This document shows positions 1-6,879 of a stretch of 16,744 nucleotides of DNA, piece after piece (positions within the stretch are counted from its first letter, which is position 1; the number at the start of each line of letters is the position of its first letter). The stretch lies in NCBI GenBank assembly GCA_022571575.1, contig JACZXN010000006.1:1-16744 (forward strand), in the 5' to 3' direction. Both the position numbers and the translations under genes were made by a program. The notes below the pieces were generated by a model. The model saw only the letters and a list, made by a program, of their open reading frames with translations. It was not told the DNA's origin and ran no database searches. The stretch comes from Chloroflexota bacterium. Its GTDB lineage: Bacteria > Chloroflexota > Dehalococcoidia > UBA3495.

Positions 1-834
1 CGGGTGCAGACGCTGGAGGACGACGTGGGCGTCACCCTGTTCCACCGCACCGCCCGGGGCGTCCGTTTAACGGATATGGGGCGGACTTTCCTGCCCTTCG
101 CCCAGCGGTCTATGGAGACTCTACGCCGTGGCCGGGAGGTCTTGGAGAGCGTCCGCCAGACCTCGGCGGGGATCCTGAACATGGCCACTGCCAGGGTCAT
201 CGGGACCTACGTCCTCCCCCAAATCTTGCAGGAGTTCCACCATCTCTATCCCGAGACCAACCTGCACATCAAGGTCGGCGGCTCGAAGGATGTGCTTCAG
301 ATGGTTGTGGACGAAGAGGTGCAGTTAGGCCTGGCCCGGTTCATGCAGCACCCAGACGTGGACGCCCTGCACCTGTACGACGAGGAGGCAGTGCTGGTGG
401 TCCACCCCAGCCATCCCTTCGCCGAGGGGGGCGTCGCGGCCATGTCCGAAGTGGCCCAGGAGCCGCTCATCGTCTACGACCCGGGCGACCCAGGCTCATC
501 CTATTTCCAATTCATCAACCGGGTGTGCCGGGAAGCGGGGGTTACACCCAAAGTAGAGATGAACCTGGACAGCGTGGAGGCGGCCAAGAACATGGTCCAA
601 TTGGGTCTGGGCATCTCGTTTCTGCCCCGCAGCGGAGTGCGCCGGGAGCTGGCGTCAGGCTCGTTAACCTTGATCGATCTGGCCGAGGTACCGCCGGTGC
701 TGCTGCCGACCTATGTCCTGTTGCGCCGTGGGCAACAGCTTGGTCCGACGGTCATGGCGTTCCTGAAACTGATTCAAGAGACCTACAAAGTTCAGATTCC
801 CATACCCGGAGGATACGGCGACGGAGGAGGATAA
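1..834 (+). CDS. LysR-family transcriptional regulator, 5' end cut by window edge
   Basis: This is a DNA-binding transcription factor of the LysR family that senses a small molecule through a periplasmic-binding-protein-like domain. The frame is open at base 1, so the gene starts before the window and most of the helix-turn-helix is missing. What remains of the N-terminus (QTLEDDVGVTLFHRTARGV, then RLT) is the typical end of the LysR winged helix. The rest fits the effector domain: two alpha/beta lobes with the usual LPxIL segment near residue 72 and a GLGISFLP segment near residue 200, characteristic of the family. The C-terminus ends in a short Gly-rich tail. It converges with the DUF3500 gene and shares a terminator with it. 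Its target and effector cannot be read from the sequence. The family call is secure; the specific role is unknown. Confidence 0.9.
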   Translation, partial: RVQTLEDDVGVTLFHRTARGVRLTDMGRTFLPFAQRSMETLRRGREVLESVRQTSAGILNMATARVIGTYVLPQILQEFHHLYPETNLHIKVGGSKDVLQMVVDEEVQLGLARFMQHPDVDALHLYDEEAVLVVHPSHPFAEGGVAAMSEVAQEPLIVYDPGDPGSSYFQFINRVCREAGVTPKVEMNLDSVEAAKNMVQLGLGISFLPRSGVRRELASGSLTLIDLAEVPPVLLPTYVLLRRGQQLGPTVMAFLKLIQETYKVQIPIPGGYGDGGG

Positions 835-913
835 CTCCGGTTCCCCGCTCCCATCAGAGGACTGCGTCATGGACGCCTGCCCGTCCGGAGTTTTGAAGTG
901 CGGCTGAAAAGAC

Positions 914-950
914 ACGGCCCTGACCTAACCGGCCAGGGCCGTAGCTTTTT
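914..950 (+). terminator. Bidirectional intrinsic terminator
   Basis: A perfect 9-bp stem (914-922 pairs with 934-942) encloses an 11-nt loop. On the plus strand it is followed by TTTTT at 946-950, serving the LysR gene. On the minus strand the same stem is followed by GTCTTTT (bases 907-913), serving the DUF3500 gene. It sits between two convergent genes, where a shared terminator is expected. Confidence 0.8.
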
Positions 951-988
951 CGATTGAAGTTGCGCGGCCGGCGAAGTTAATCGACCGG

Positions 989-1978
989 TTAAAGGACGTG
1001 GTACAGGATCAGGTGATCACGCAGCACGTCCGCCGCGAAGTCATTCTCAACGTCGCGCCAGACCGAGTGGATGTGGTTCGCGCCGTCCTGGCGGTTGTCG
1101 AACTCAACCACGAAGTCTCCGCCGTGGATGCGGTAGTAGTGGGGCTCGTCCTTGGTAACGGGTCCGGCCCAAGCGAAGTGCAGATGGTCCACCCCCGTCT
1201 TCTTCAGGTCGGCCAACTTCTGCTCGGCCAGGTCGGTGCGCACCTGGTTCACGTACTCCGCCACCAGAGCCATCAGCAATTCTTTCTGAGCGCCGTTCAT
1301 CTTCGACGCCGGCAATCCCTCGTAGGTCATGAGCGAGGCTTTGGAGGCGTTGAAGGTGACGATGTCCGCCGGCGCGGCGTCGCAGATGATCGATTCCTCC
1401 ACCTGCTTCTCATCCAAGGAATCCATCAGGTCAAAGCCCAGGTCTTCGCGGACGCCCAAGATGCGAAGACCGGTCTTGGGACCCTTCCGGACCTCGGCGG
1501 GGTTGACCCCGAAGAAGAAGGGGGTGGTGCTGATGACCTTGTCATCCATGATGCTGAAGTGGATGGAGATGTGGTGGCCTTCCACCCTCCAGCCCCAGGG
1601 GTCCTTGCCGCCGGGCTCCCCGAAGATGGTGAAGTAATAGAGTTCGACATCGCGTCTGAAGGAGACGATGCCCCGTTCTTTCTCCAAGGGGCCAAGGACT
1701 TCTTCGTGCTCGATGATCAGCTTGGCCAGTTCGTAGGACTCGGAGGTGAGGCCGCTGGCCATGACCGCCATCGCCAACTCCCGCTGGGCCGGCTCCATGT
1801 CCCTCAGCGCCAGTCCGTGGCGGTTCATGGGCGGGTAGTACCAGAACACCCGCTCGCCGTCCATGTATTCGAAGGTGGCCTTGGCTTTCTGTTCGGCGTT
1901 CAGGCTGCTGACAAATGCTCCGGCGGCGTCGGACATCTGACCGACTGCCTGCGGATTCGCAGCTTGCTGTGTGGCCAT
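989..1978 (-). CDS. DUF3500 family protein
   Basis: This 329-residue protein belongs to the DUF3500 family, whose function is not established. Recognisable family segments are WGWRVEGHHISIHFSI (about residues 127-142), TPFFFGVNPAEV (about 151-162), and a C-terminal block with HFAWAG, HYYRIHGGDFVVEFDN and NHIHSVWRD. The conserved His, Trp and Asp residues suggest a binding or catalytic site, but no reaction is known. There is no signal peptide or membrane segment, so it is probably cytoplasmic; many relatives are described as secreted, which makes this worth noting. The ATG start is supported by AAGGAGAT at 1985-1992. It is transcribed alone from a strong-looking promoter at 2045-2073 and ends at the bidirectional terminator. 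Confidence 0.88.
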   Translation of the reverse strand: MATQQAANPQAVGQMSDAAGAFVSSLNAEQKAKATFEYMDGERVFWYYPPMNRHGLALRDMEPAQRELAMAVMASGLTSESYELAKLIIEHEEVLGPLEKERGIVSFRRDVELYYFTIFGEPGGKDPWGWRVEGHHISIHFSIMDDKVISTTPFFFGVNPAEVRKGPKTGLRILGVREDLGFDLMDSLDEKQVEESIICDAAPADIVTFNASKASLMTYEGLPASKMNGAQKELLMALVAEYVNQVRTDLAEQKLADLKKTGVDHLHFAWAGPVTKDEPHYYRIHGGDFVVEFDNRQDGANHIHSVWRDVENDFAADVLRDHLILYHVL

Positions 1979-2044
1979 ATTGGGATCTCCTTTCGGTTGC
2001 CCTCCGCCCTGGCGATACCGGCGGAACGGGTCGTATTTGCTGGG

Positions 2045-2073
2045 AGTGTAGAGAGGGGCAGATCGACTGTCAA
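2045..2073 (-). promoter_or_regulatory. Sigma70-type promoter of the DUF3500 gene
   Basis: Read on the minus strand, a perfect TTGACA (plus positions 2068-2073) is followed after 17 bases by TACACT (2045-2050), five of six matching the -10 consensus. The predicted start of transcription is about 2038, giving a leader of roughly 60 bases before the ribosome binding site. The -35 box lies only 8 bases beyond the stop codon of the upstream lipoprotein gene, and no terminator is visible between them. Confidence 0.7.
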
Positions 2074-2081
2074 CCAGCAGT

Positions 2082-3035
2082 CTAACGCTGAGGAAGCACC
2101 TTCAAAAGGGCGGTTTCCAGTTCATCCAGGGTGGCGAATCCTTCGAAGCGGTCCCTTATCCGCCCGTCGGCATCCAGGATAAAGGTCCAACTCTCGTTGA
2201 AGTAGTCCTCGATGGACGTGAGGCCCCAATCATCCACCACGCTGAATATCTCAGCCCGGTCCAGGTTGCCCTGGATCTCAGCGGGGTTGTCGTAGATCTC
2301 AACGTGGATGAAATTCGCCTGCCGGGGGTGCTTTTCCTTAAGTTCGCTAACCGTATCCACCTGGGGCCCGCAGGTTGGGGTGGTGCAGAAGGCCGGACTG
2401 GCGAATACGATCACCGAAGGCAGAGGACTCTCCACCGCTTCTTTGATGGTCAACCGGTACAGGTCCGGGTCGGGGGAGTAGTCGGTGGTTAATTCCTCGA
2501 TGCTCACCTGGCCGCTCAGGGTCTTGGTGATACTCAGAAGGGCCATGCTCCCCACCGCCGGGACCGGCGACTTCTCCATCACTTCCACTTCGATCTGGAC
2601 CTGGTCCACGCCGTCGGGGTTGTCCACCTGGACGTCCAGACGCCACCGGCCGGCACGGTCGAAGTTGACGTAGGTGCTGTACGACCCACGGACGCCGTAG
2701 GGCCACAGGTTGAACGCCATTTCCAATGTCTTGCCCGGGGCGCCGCCGCCGTCCAGATATATCGGGGTGACCAAGGCAATGGGAGCTTTGATCAAGCCCT
2801 TGGACGTGGTCAGCAGGAAGGCCAGCCGCTGCTCGCCCACCTCCAGAACGGTGGTCGCCAGGATGGGGATGATGGCCGTGGGGTCGGCGGGGGCCGTGGT
2901 GGGCCGGGGCGCCGGCGTCGCCACCACCGAGGAGCCACAGGCCACCGCCAGGGCGATTCCGAGCGTGGCCAAAGCCGGGACAGCCCAAGCGGGGATCGCG
3001 GGAAGTTTCAGGGTTCTTTTTGTGGTGCTATTCAT
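2082..3035 (-). CDS. Lipoprotein with C-terminal thioredoxin-like domain (CX4C)
   Basis: This 317-residue protein has a signal sequence with a hydrophobic segment (about 18-32) and a cysteine at 33 in LAVACGSS, fitting a lipoprotein. A Pro/Thr/Ala-rich linker follows (37-55). A beta-rich domain (about 60-155) holds GGGAPGKTLEMAFNLWPYGV and an immunoglobulin-like stretch ending EVEVME. The C-terminal part (about 200-317) looks like a thioredoxin fold: a strand SVIVFASP, a cysteine pair C217 and C222 in FCTTPTCGP, and the late strand WTFILDADGRIRDRFEG. The pair is CX4C rather than the usual CXXC. Its start overlaps the stop of the upstream thioredoxin gene as ATGA, so the two are translationally coupled. 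It probably acts outside the membrane in thiol-disulphide or metal handling; this is inferred. Confidence 0.75.
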   Translation of the reverse strand: MNSTTKRTLKLPAIPAWAVPALATLGIALAVACGSSVVATPAPRPTTAPADPTAIIPILATTVLEVGEQRLAFLLTTSKGLIKAPIALVTPIYLDGGGAPGKTLEMAFNLWPYGVRGSYSTYVNFDRAGRWRLDVQVDNPDGVDQVQIEVEVMEKSPVPAVGSMALLSITKTLSGQVSIEELTTDYSPDPDLYRLTIKEAVESPLPSVIVFASPAFCTTPTCGPQVDTVSELKEKHPRQANFIHVEIYDNPAEIQGNLDRAEIFSVVDDWGLTSIEDYFNESWTFILDADGRIRDRFEGFATLDELETALLKVLPQR

Positions 3036-4129
3036 GGTCCTGTCTGGTAGACGCCGAATGTGAAGGCGAAGACGCCGAAATCATCTGAATTGGAACTCAT
3101 GGTCAGGGCGTTGTCCATGGCGTAGGCCGGGGCCTCCACCACGTTGTACATCCTGGGCTCATTCACATCCAAAAAGCTCTCGCCGTTGGCGGCGATGGTT
3201 ATGTCCCGGCCCTTGTTCTCCTCGGTGAGAAAATCTCCGTTCAGCGTCACCTGCACGGTGTAGGGCCGGCCGGAGTCAGAGGCCAACACCACGTTCAAGC
3301 TGCGGGCCGAATAGACCAACGACAGAACGTCCTCGTATCCGGTTGTCACCCGTCCGTGACGCGTGTGCTCCGGGCCCACCACCCACGAGCCGTCGAAGTA
3401 GATAACCCCTGGCTTGTGGTCGCCGGGAGACTCGAGTTCCACAACCGAGCCGGTGTTTTTGAAGAACTCGGTCTGCCTGACGTATTGTCCCAACTCCGCC
3501 AGCACGAACCCGGCGTACAACTCTCGGGTTACCGTCCCGTAGCGCGTCTCGAGGTATGTCCGGTCCAACGGTTGGTTTCCGGAGGGTTCGAAGGGACTAT
3601 CCAACAGGTTGGCTCCGGCGCCCTCAAGCAATTTCCGGATCTGTCTCTCGGTCTCGTCGTAGGCCCCCTCGCCAAAGTGGGTGTAGCGCACTATTCCATC
3701 TTTGTCTATCAGGTACTTGGCCGGCCAAAACGAGTTGGAGTAATTTCTCCAGGTCTCGAAATCGTTGTCCTGGGCCACGGGCCAGGTGATGCCGTTGTCC
3801 CTGGTGGCCTGGAGCACGTTGGAATAGTCCTTCTCGAATTCGAATTCCGGGGAGTGGATCCCGATTATCACCAGGCCGTCGTCCGCGTATTTGGCGTGCC
3901 ATTGTTTCAGGTAGGGAAATGTCCTGATGCAGTTGACGCAGGTGTAGGTCCAGAAATCGACCAACACCACCTTGCCGCGAAGCCCTTCGATGGTCAGGGG
4001 TTCGCTATTGATCCAGGCCCTGATCCCGGTGATCTCCGGCGCTTGAAAACTGGTGCAGGCGGCGGAGATCATGAGGAAGGTCAGTGCCGATAGCACCAGC
4101 TTGGCCGGAAATGCCGATTTTCTATTCAC
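3032..4129 (-). CDS. Lipoprotein thioredoxin with DipZ-like C-terminal domain
   Basis: This is an extracytoplasmic thiol-disulphide oxidoreductase of the TlpA/DipZ kind. Residues below are counted from a TTG at 4132; I prefer the GTG at 4129, one codon later. The signal sequence ends in ISAAC (Cys26), so the protein is probably lipid-anchored. The thioredoxin domain spans about 35-170 with the active site WTYTCVNC (Cys65, Cys68) and the later WPAKYLIDKDGIVRYTHFGEG segment. The C-terminal part (about 190-366) resembles the end of mycobacterial DipZ, closing in FAFTFGVY. It lies 8 bases after the stop of a close paralogue and overlaps the next gene by 4 bases. No CcdA-type electron donor is in the window. 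A substrate cannot be named. Confidence 0.85.
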   Translation of the reverse strand: MNRKSAFPAKLVLSALTFLMISAACTSFQAPEITGIRAWINSEPLTIEGLRGKVVLVDFWTYTCVNCIRTFPYLKQWHAKYADDGLVIIGIHSPEFEFEKDYSNVLQATRDNGITWPVAQDNDFETWRNYSNSFWPAKYLIDKDGIVRYTHFGEGAYDETERQIRKLLEGAGANLLDSPFEPSGNQPLDRTYLETRYGTVTRELYAGFVLAELGQYVRQTEFFKNTGSVVELESPGDHKPGVIYFDGSWVVGPEHTRHGRVTTGYEDVLSLVYSARSLNVVLASDSGRPYTVQVTLNGDFLTEENKGRDITIAANGESFLDVNEPRMYNVVEAPAYAMDNALTMSSNSDDFGVFAFTFGVYQTGP

Positions 4130-4137
4130 CAAGGGCG

Positions 4138-5115
4138 CTAAGGCCCCGTATCGTAGACGCCGAAGGTGAAGGCGAAGAGCCCAAAGTCAGGAGAATTCGA
4201 GGACATTTTGAGGGTCTCACGGCGCACATATGTTGGATTGCTAATCACATTATAGAGCGCCGGAGCTGTGACCCATAGGTAGCTTTCGCCGTCGTCGCCG
4301 ATGGTGACGTCGCTGCCTTTGTTCTCTTCCGTTAGGTATTCGCCGTTAACGGTGATCTGCACCTTGTACGGTTCGCCGGTGTCCGATGTGAGCACCGCGT
4401 TCACCGAGGTGGCCGAATAGACCAGGGCCAGATAGTCCTCGAATGACTCGGTCATTCTGCCGTGGGTCGAACTCTCCGGCCCAACCCGCCAAGGCCCTTG
4501 GAAATAGAGGTTGTGGGGCTCCAATTCACCGGGGATGGTGAAGTTGGCCACCTGGTCCTTGTTCTCGTAGTACTCCATCTGCCGGACGTAGCCGCCCCGG
4601 CCGTACAGCAGGTCTCCCTCTCCCCGGTCATAGCCACCGTAGAGCTCCCGGGTGACCTCGGCGTTCCGGGCTTGCAGAAAGGCCGGGTCCAGGGTCTGGT
4701 CCTCGGGCAGCGGCAGGTTTTCGTCCAGGAACGCTGGGTTGGCTTCCGCCAGCAGTTCGCGGATCACATCTTCGGTCTCTGCGTAACCACCCTCGCCGAA
4801 ATGGGTGTAACGGACCACGCCGTCCTTGTCGATCAGATATTTGGCGGGCCAGAACCGGTTGTTGTACCGGCGCCAGGTTATGAAGTCGTTGTCTTGGGCC
4901 ATCGTCCAGACCAGGGCGTCATTCTGGGTGGCCCGGACCACGTTGTCGTAGTCCTTCTCGAAATCGAATTCGGGGGAGTGGACGCCCACGATAACCAGCC
5001 CGTCGTCCGCGTATCTGGCGTTCCACTGCTTCAGAAAGGGAAATGTGCGGATGCAGTTGATGCAGGTGTAGGTCCAGAAATCGATCAATACGACCCTGCC
5101 GCGCAGCTCCTCCAT
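4138..5115 (-). CDS. Thioredoxin/DipZ-like domain protein, main part of a frameshifted gene
   Basis: This is a paralogue of the downstream lipoprotein thioredoxin, with active site WTYTCINC, the segment WPAKYLIDKDGVVRYTHFGEG and a DipZ-like end FAFTFGVYDTGP. The ATG at 5115 is probably not the real start. The same frame stays open to 5334, and the bases just upstream encode APEFGGIEAWINGGPLT, matching APEITGIRAWINSEPLT of the paralogue, so coding sequence continues at least to about 5166. No ATG, GTG or TTG was found in that frame between 5116 and 5214. The missing N-terminus with a lipoprotein signal lies in another frame at 5187-5462. Either the gene carries a real one-base frameshift or the assembly lost a base. 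If translation did begin at 5115, the product would lack its signal and first strand. Confidence 0.7.
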   Translation of the reverse strand: MEELRGRVVLIDFWTYTCINCIRTFPFLKQWNARYADDGLVIVGVHSPEFDFEKDYDNVVRATQNDALVWTMAQDNDFITWRRYNNRFWPAKYLIDKDGVVRYTHFGEGGYAETEDVIRELLAEANPAFLDENLPLPEDQTLDPAFLQARNAEVTRELYGGYDRGEGDLLYGRGGYVRQMEYYENKDQVANFTIPGELEPHNLYFQGPWRVGPESSTHGRMTESFEDYLALVYSATSVNAVLTSDTGEPYKVQITVNGEYLTEENKGSDVTIGDDGESYLWVTAPALYNVISNPTYVRRETLKMSSNSPDFGLFAFTFGVYDTGP

Positions 5116-5186
5116 GGTCAGAGGGCCGCCGTTGATCCAGGCTTCGATGCCGCCGAACTCAGGCGCAAGGTTGCCGACCGCGCCGC

Positions 5187-5462
5187 CTACTTTCCGGTCA
5201 ACGTTGGCGGCGGGTGACTTGGTGGCGGCCCTGGAGCGGCCACGGAAGCGGCCACGGAAGCGGTGGCGGACGGCTGTTCCTGGGCGGCCACGGTTGCCGG
5301 GGTGGCGGGTTGATCCTGGCCGGCGGCCGGCCCTTTAGTTTCCACCGGTTCCGAGCCTCCGCAAGCAGCGATCAAGAGGACGGATCCCAAGACCGCGGCA
5401 GCCAGCACCGGAATTCTCTCAAGGGGGTTCTTGGTTCGCCCCCTGGTAAACGTAGCTAACAT
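5187..5462 (-). CDS. Lipoprotein signal and linker, N-terminal fragment of the frameshifted thioredoxin gene
   Basis: The ORF opens at ATG 5462 (an in-frame TTG lies two codons upstream at 5468). It has a basic N-terminus, a hydrophobic core and a good lipobox LLIAACGGS, then an Ala/Pro/Thr/Gln-rich linker typical of surface lipoproteins, and stops at a TAG at 5187. It contains no folded domain. The next frame carries a thioredoxin domain that lacks a signal, so the two parts read as one gene split by a shift of one base. Joined with one base restored, the product would be about 441 residues, against about 365 for the downstream paralogue. A 12-bp tandem repeat lies in the linker. The fragment alone has no obvious function. 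Confidence 0.6.
   Translation of the reverse strand: MLATFTRGRTKNPLERIPVLAAAVLGSVLLIAACGGSEPVETKGPAAGQDQPATPATVAAQEQPSATASVAASVAAPGPPPSHPPPTLTGK
5236..5259. repeat. 12-bp tandem repeat, two copies
   Basis: The unit GCGGCCACGGAA occurs at 5236-5247 and 5248-5259, followed by a partial third copy. It encodes a repeated Ser-Val-Ala-Ala in the lipoprotein linker and lies about 50 bases upstream (on the coding strand) of the premature TAG. Such a repeat is prone to replication slippage, although a 12-base change would itself keep the frame. Confidence 0.8.
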
Positions 5463-5500
5463 CTTCAACCTACCGGTCCGAGTTATGTATGGTCCGCGCC

Positions 5501-5532
5501 AGACCAGCGGGCTTCGAGGCCGCGGCTGGTCT
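5501..5532. repeat. Inverted repeat upstream of the lipoprotein operon
   Basis: AGACCAGC (5501-5508) is repeated in inverted form as GCTGGTCT (5525-5532), perfect over 8 bp with 16 bases between. A short inner stem (GGC/GCC) may extend it. No T-run follows on either strand, so a terminator is unlikely. It lies about 40-70 bases upstream of the lipoprotein start and could be an operator or part of the leader RNA. Confidence 0.5.
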
Positions 5533-5630
5533 AGCGTTTGTCTCGGTGAAATTTACGGGAGGAATCAAGATATGGATTTATCTCACTTTGAACCGATTCC
5601 GGTGGCGGTCCGTATCCATATAACGATACA

Positions 5631-5692
5631 CGGCCGTTGCACATACAACGATAGGGCAGGCCCTCCGGGCGGCCCGCAACGGCCGACGGGCC
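5631..5692. repeat. Overlapping, mutually exclusive inverted repeats upstream of moxR
   Basis: CGGCCGTTGC (5631-5640) pairs perfectly with GCAACGGCCG (5676-5685). A second stem, GGCCCG (5671-5676) with CGGGCC (5687-5692), uses the same bases in its loop, so both cannot form together. This resembles alternative leader folds, but a likely promoter lies downstream of it, so a DNA-level role is equally possible. Confidence 0.45.
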
Positions 5693-5706
5693 GGGATTCC
5701 ATCTGC

Positions 5707-5715
5707 TGTGATAAA
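5707..5715 (+). promoter_or_regulatory. Possible extended -10 promoter element for the moxR operon
   Basis: TGTGATAAA at 5707-5715 reads as an extended -10 (TG, one base, then GATAAA). No convincing -35 box is seen at the usual distance. The transcription start would be about 5722, leaving a leader of about 55 bases. Tentative. Confidence 0.3.
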
Positions 5716-5777
5716 CTTTGGCATGCAGCTACGGGTAGAGTTTTCGTCCGGCCCGCAGCCAACTTTCGGAGAATTAG

Positions 5778-6731
5778 GTGAAAGAGACCCAATCGGCCGC
5801 CAAGGTCGCCCGGGGAATCGTCGAGAACGTTTCCAAGGTAATTGTCGGTAAGAAAGACGTGATCGAGCAGGCCCTAGCCGCCGTGATCGCCCAGGGCCAC
5901 CTCCTGATCGAGGATGTACCTGGGGTTGGCAAGACCATGCTGGCCAAGAGCCTCTCGATTTCCATCGGTTGTTCGTTCAAGCGTATCCAGTTCACTCCCG
6001 ACCTGTTGCCCAGTGATATCGTGGGCGTCTCCATCTACAACCAGAGCACCGGGGAGTTCCAATTCCGGCCGGGACCGGTGATGGCCCAGGTGGTCTTGGC
6101 CGACGAGATCAACCGCGCCACTCCCAAGACCCAGTCCGCCCTGCTGGAGGCCATGGAGGAGTTGCAGGTATCGGTGGACGGAGTGACCCGCTACCTGGAA
6201 AGGCCCTTCGTGGTGATGGCTACCCAGAACCCCATCGAATATGAGGGGACCTTTCCCCTTCCGGAGGCCCAGCTTGACCGCTTCTTGATGCGCATCAGTC
6301 TGGGATACCCCACCTTCGCCGAAGAGCTTTCGGTGATCGAGCAGCAGGAGCAGACCCATCCCATCGACCAACTGAAGGCTGTCGCCACCCCCGAAGATGT
6401 GATCGGCCTGCAGGACGCCGCCAAGCAGATCTACGTGGATGGCACCGTGCGGGAGTATATCGTTGGCCTGATCGAGGCGACCCGAGATCACGAGGACGTC
6501 TATTTGGGCGCTTCGCCGCGGGCGTCTCTGGGCATGTTCCGGGCCGTCCGGGCGATGGCACTGTTGCAAGACCGGGATTACGTGATCCCGGATGACGTCA
6601 AGGATATAGCCTACTCCATCCTGGGCCACCGGTTGATTCTCGCCACTTCCGCCCGTATGCGGGGCCAGCAGACCAGGCAGGTTGTCGACGGCCTCCTCGA
6701 GTCGGTGCCAGTCCCCGGGGCAAGCCGTTAG
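5778..6731 (+). CDS. MoxR-family AAA+ ATPase
   Basis: This 317-residue cytoplasmic ATPase, of normal length for the MoxR family, is thought to act as a chaperone-like partner of the DUF58 and transglutaminase proteins encoded next to it. The Walker A motif is EDVPGVGKT (about 45-53), Walker B is VVLADE (105-110), sensor 1 is ATQNP (148-152), and a likely arginine finger lies in EAQLDRF (Arg168). The C-terminal part has the YLGASPRAS segment of the lid domain. The start is GTG with GGAG at 5768-5771 and 6 bases of spacing. It is the first clear gene of a four-gene operon. The family is certain; the client is inferred from context. Confidence 0.93.
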   Translation: MKETQSAAKVARGIVENVSKVIVGKKDVIEQALAAVIAQGHLLIEDVPGVGKTMLAKSLSISIGCSFKRIQFTPDLLPSDIVGVSIYNQSTGEFQFRPGPVMAQVVLADEINRATPKTQSALLEAMEELQVSVDGVTRYLERPFVVMATQNPIEYEGTFPLPEAQLDRFLMRISLGYPTFAEELSVIEQQEQTHPIDQLKAVATPEDVIGLQDAAKQIYVDGTVREYIVGLIEATRDHEDVYLGASPRASLGMFRAVRAMALLQDRDYVIPDDVKDIAYSILGHRLILATSARMRGQQTRQVVDGLLESVPVPGASR

Positions 6732-6741
6732 CCGGATCGAT

Positions 6742-6819
6742 CAATGGCGCAGTTCCGTGAGGGTGATAAGCCGTTTTCCGCAATGGCGCAGTTCCGTGAT
6801 GGCGCTGGGCCGCTTGCTG
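6742..6819 (+). repeat. Diverged 39-bp tandem duplication between moxR and the DUF58 gene
   Basis: CAATGGCGCAGTTCCGTGA occurs at 6742-6760 and again at 6781-6799. The remaining 20 bases of each 39-base unit match at 12 positions, so this is a head-to-tail duplication with about 31 of 39 bases identical. It lies in a 148-base gap between two genes that otherwise form an operon. It is in frame with the DUF58 gene (repeating QWRSSV), but the DUF58 start downstream is better supported. Confidence 0.75.
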
Positions 6820-6879
6820 GCGGACCCCATCCCAGCGAAAGCCGCACCACGGCGGTCAGCTCGTGCCGGGAGGCCAAGC

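Larger units (their letters stand above)
5469..5777. other. Intergenic region between divergent operons, rich in inverted repeats
   Basis: This 309-base stretch separates the minus-strand lipoprotein operon from the plus-strand moxR operon, so it should hold both promoters. It contains an 8-bp inverted repeat (5501-5508/5525-5532), a 10-bp inverted repeat (5631-5640/5676-5685) and an overlapping 6-bp one (5671-5676/5687-5692). A possible extended -10 (TGTGATAAA, 5707-5715) precedes moxR. A 69-codon ORF (5572-5781) with a good Shine-Dalgarno site is possible but its base composition is unlike the neighbouring genes. Confidence 0.6.

Noticed and set aside
998..2182. 394-codon plus-strand ORF opposite the DUF3500 gene
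   Set aside because: It is antisense to a gene with clear family motifs, a ribosome binding site and promoter; its composition is that of a GC-rich shadow frame.
3356..5217. Long plus-strand ORFs (245 and 251 codons) opposite the thioredoxin genes
   Set aside because: They mirror each other only because the two thioredoxin genes are paralogues; the minus frames hold the conserved active sites.
5187..5290. Programmed -1 frameshift in the lipoprotein thioredoxin gene
   Set aside because: No X XXY YYZ heptamer was found in the zero frame of the overlap; an indel or assembly error is simpler.
5874..6629. 251-codon minus-strand ORF over moxR
   Set aside because: Shadow of the AAA+ gene, with no domain features.
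6682..6879. Upstream extension of the DUF58 gene
   Set aside because: It would overlap the end of moxR and lacks family similarity; the ATG at 6880 has a good Shine-Dalgarno site. Kept open only because of the in-frame 39-bp repeat.
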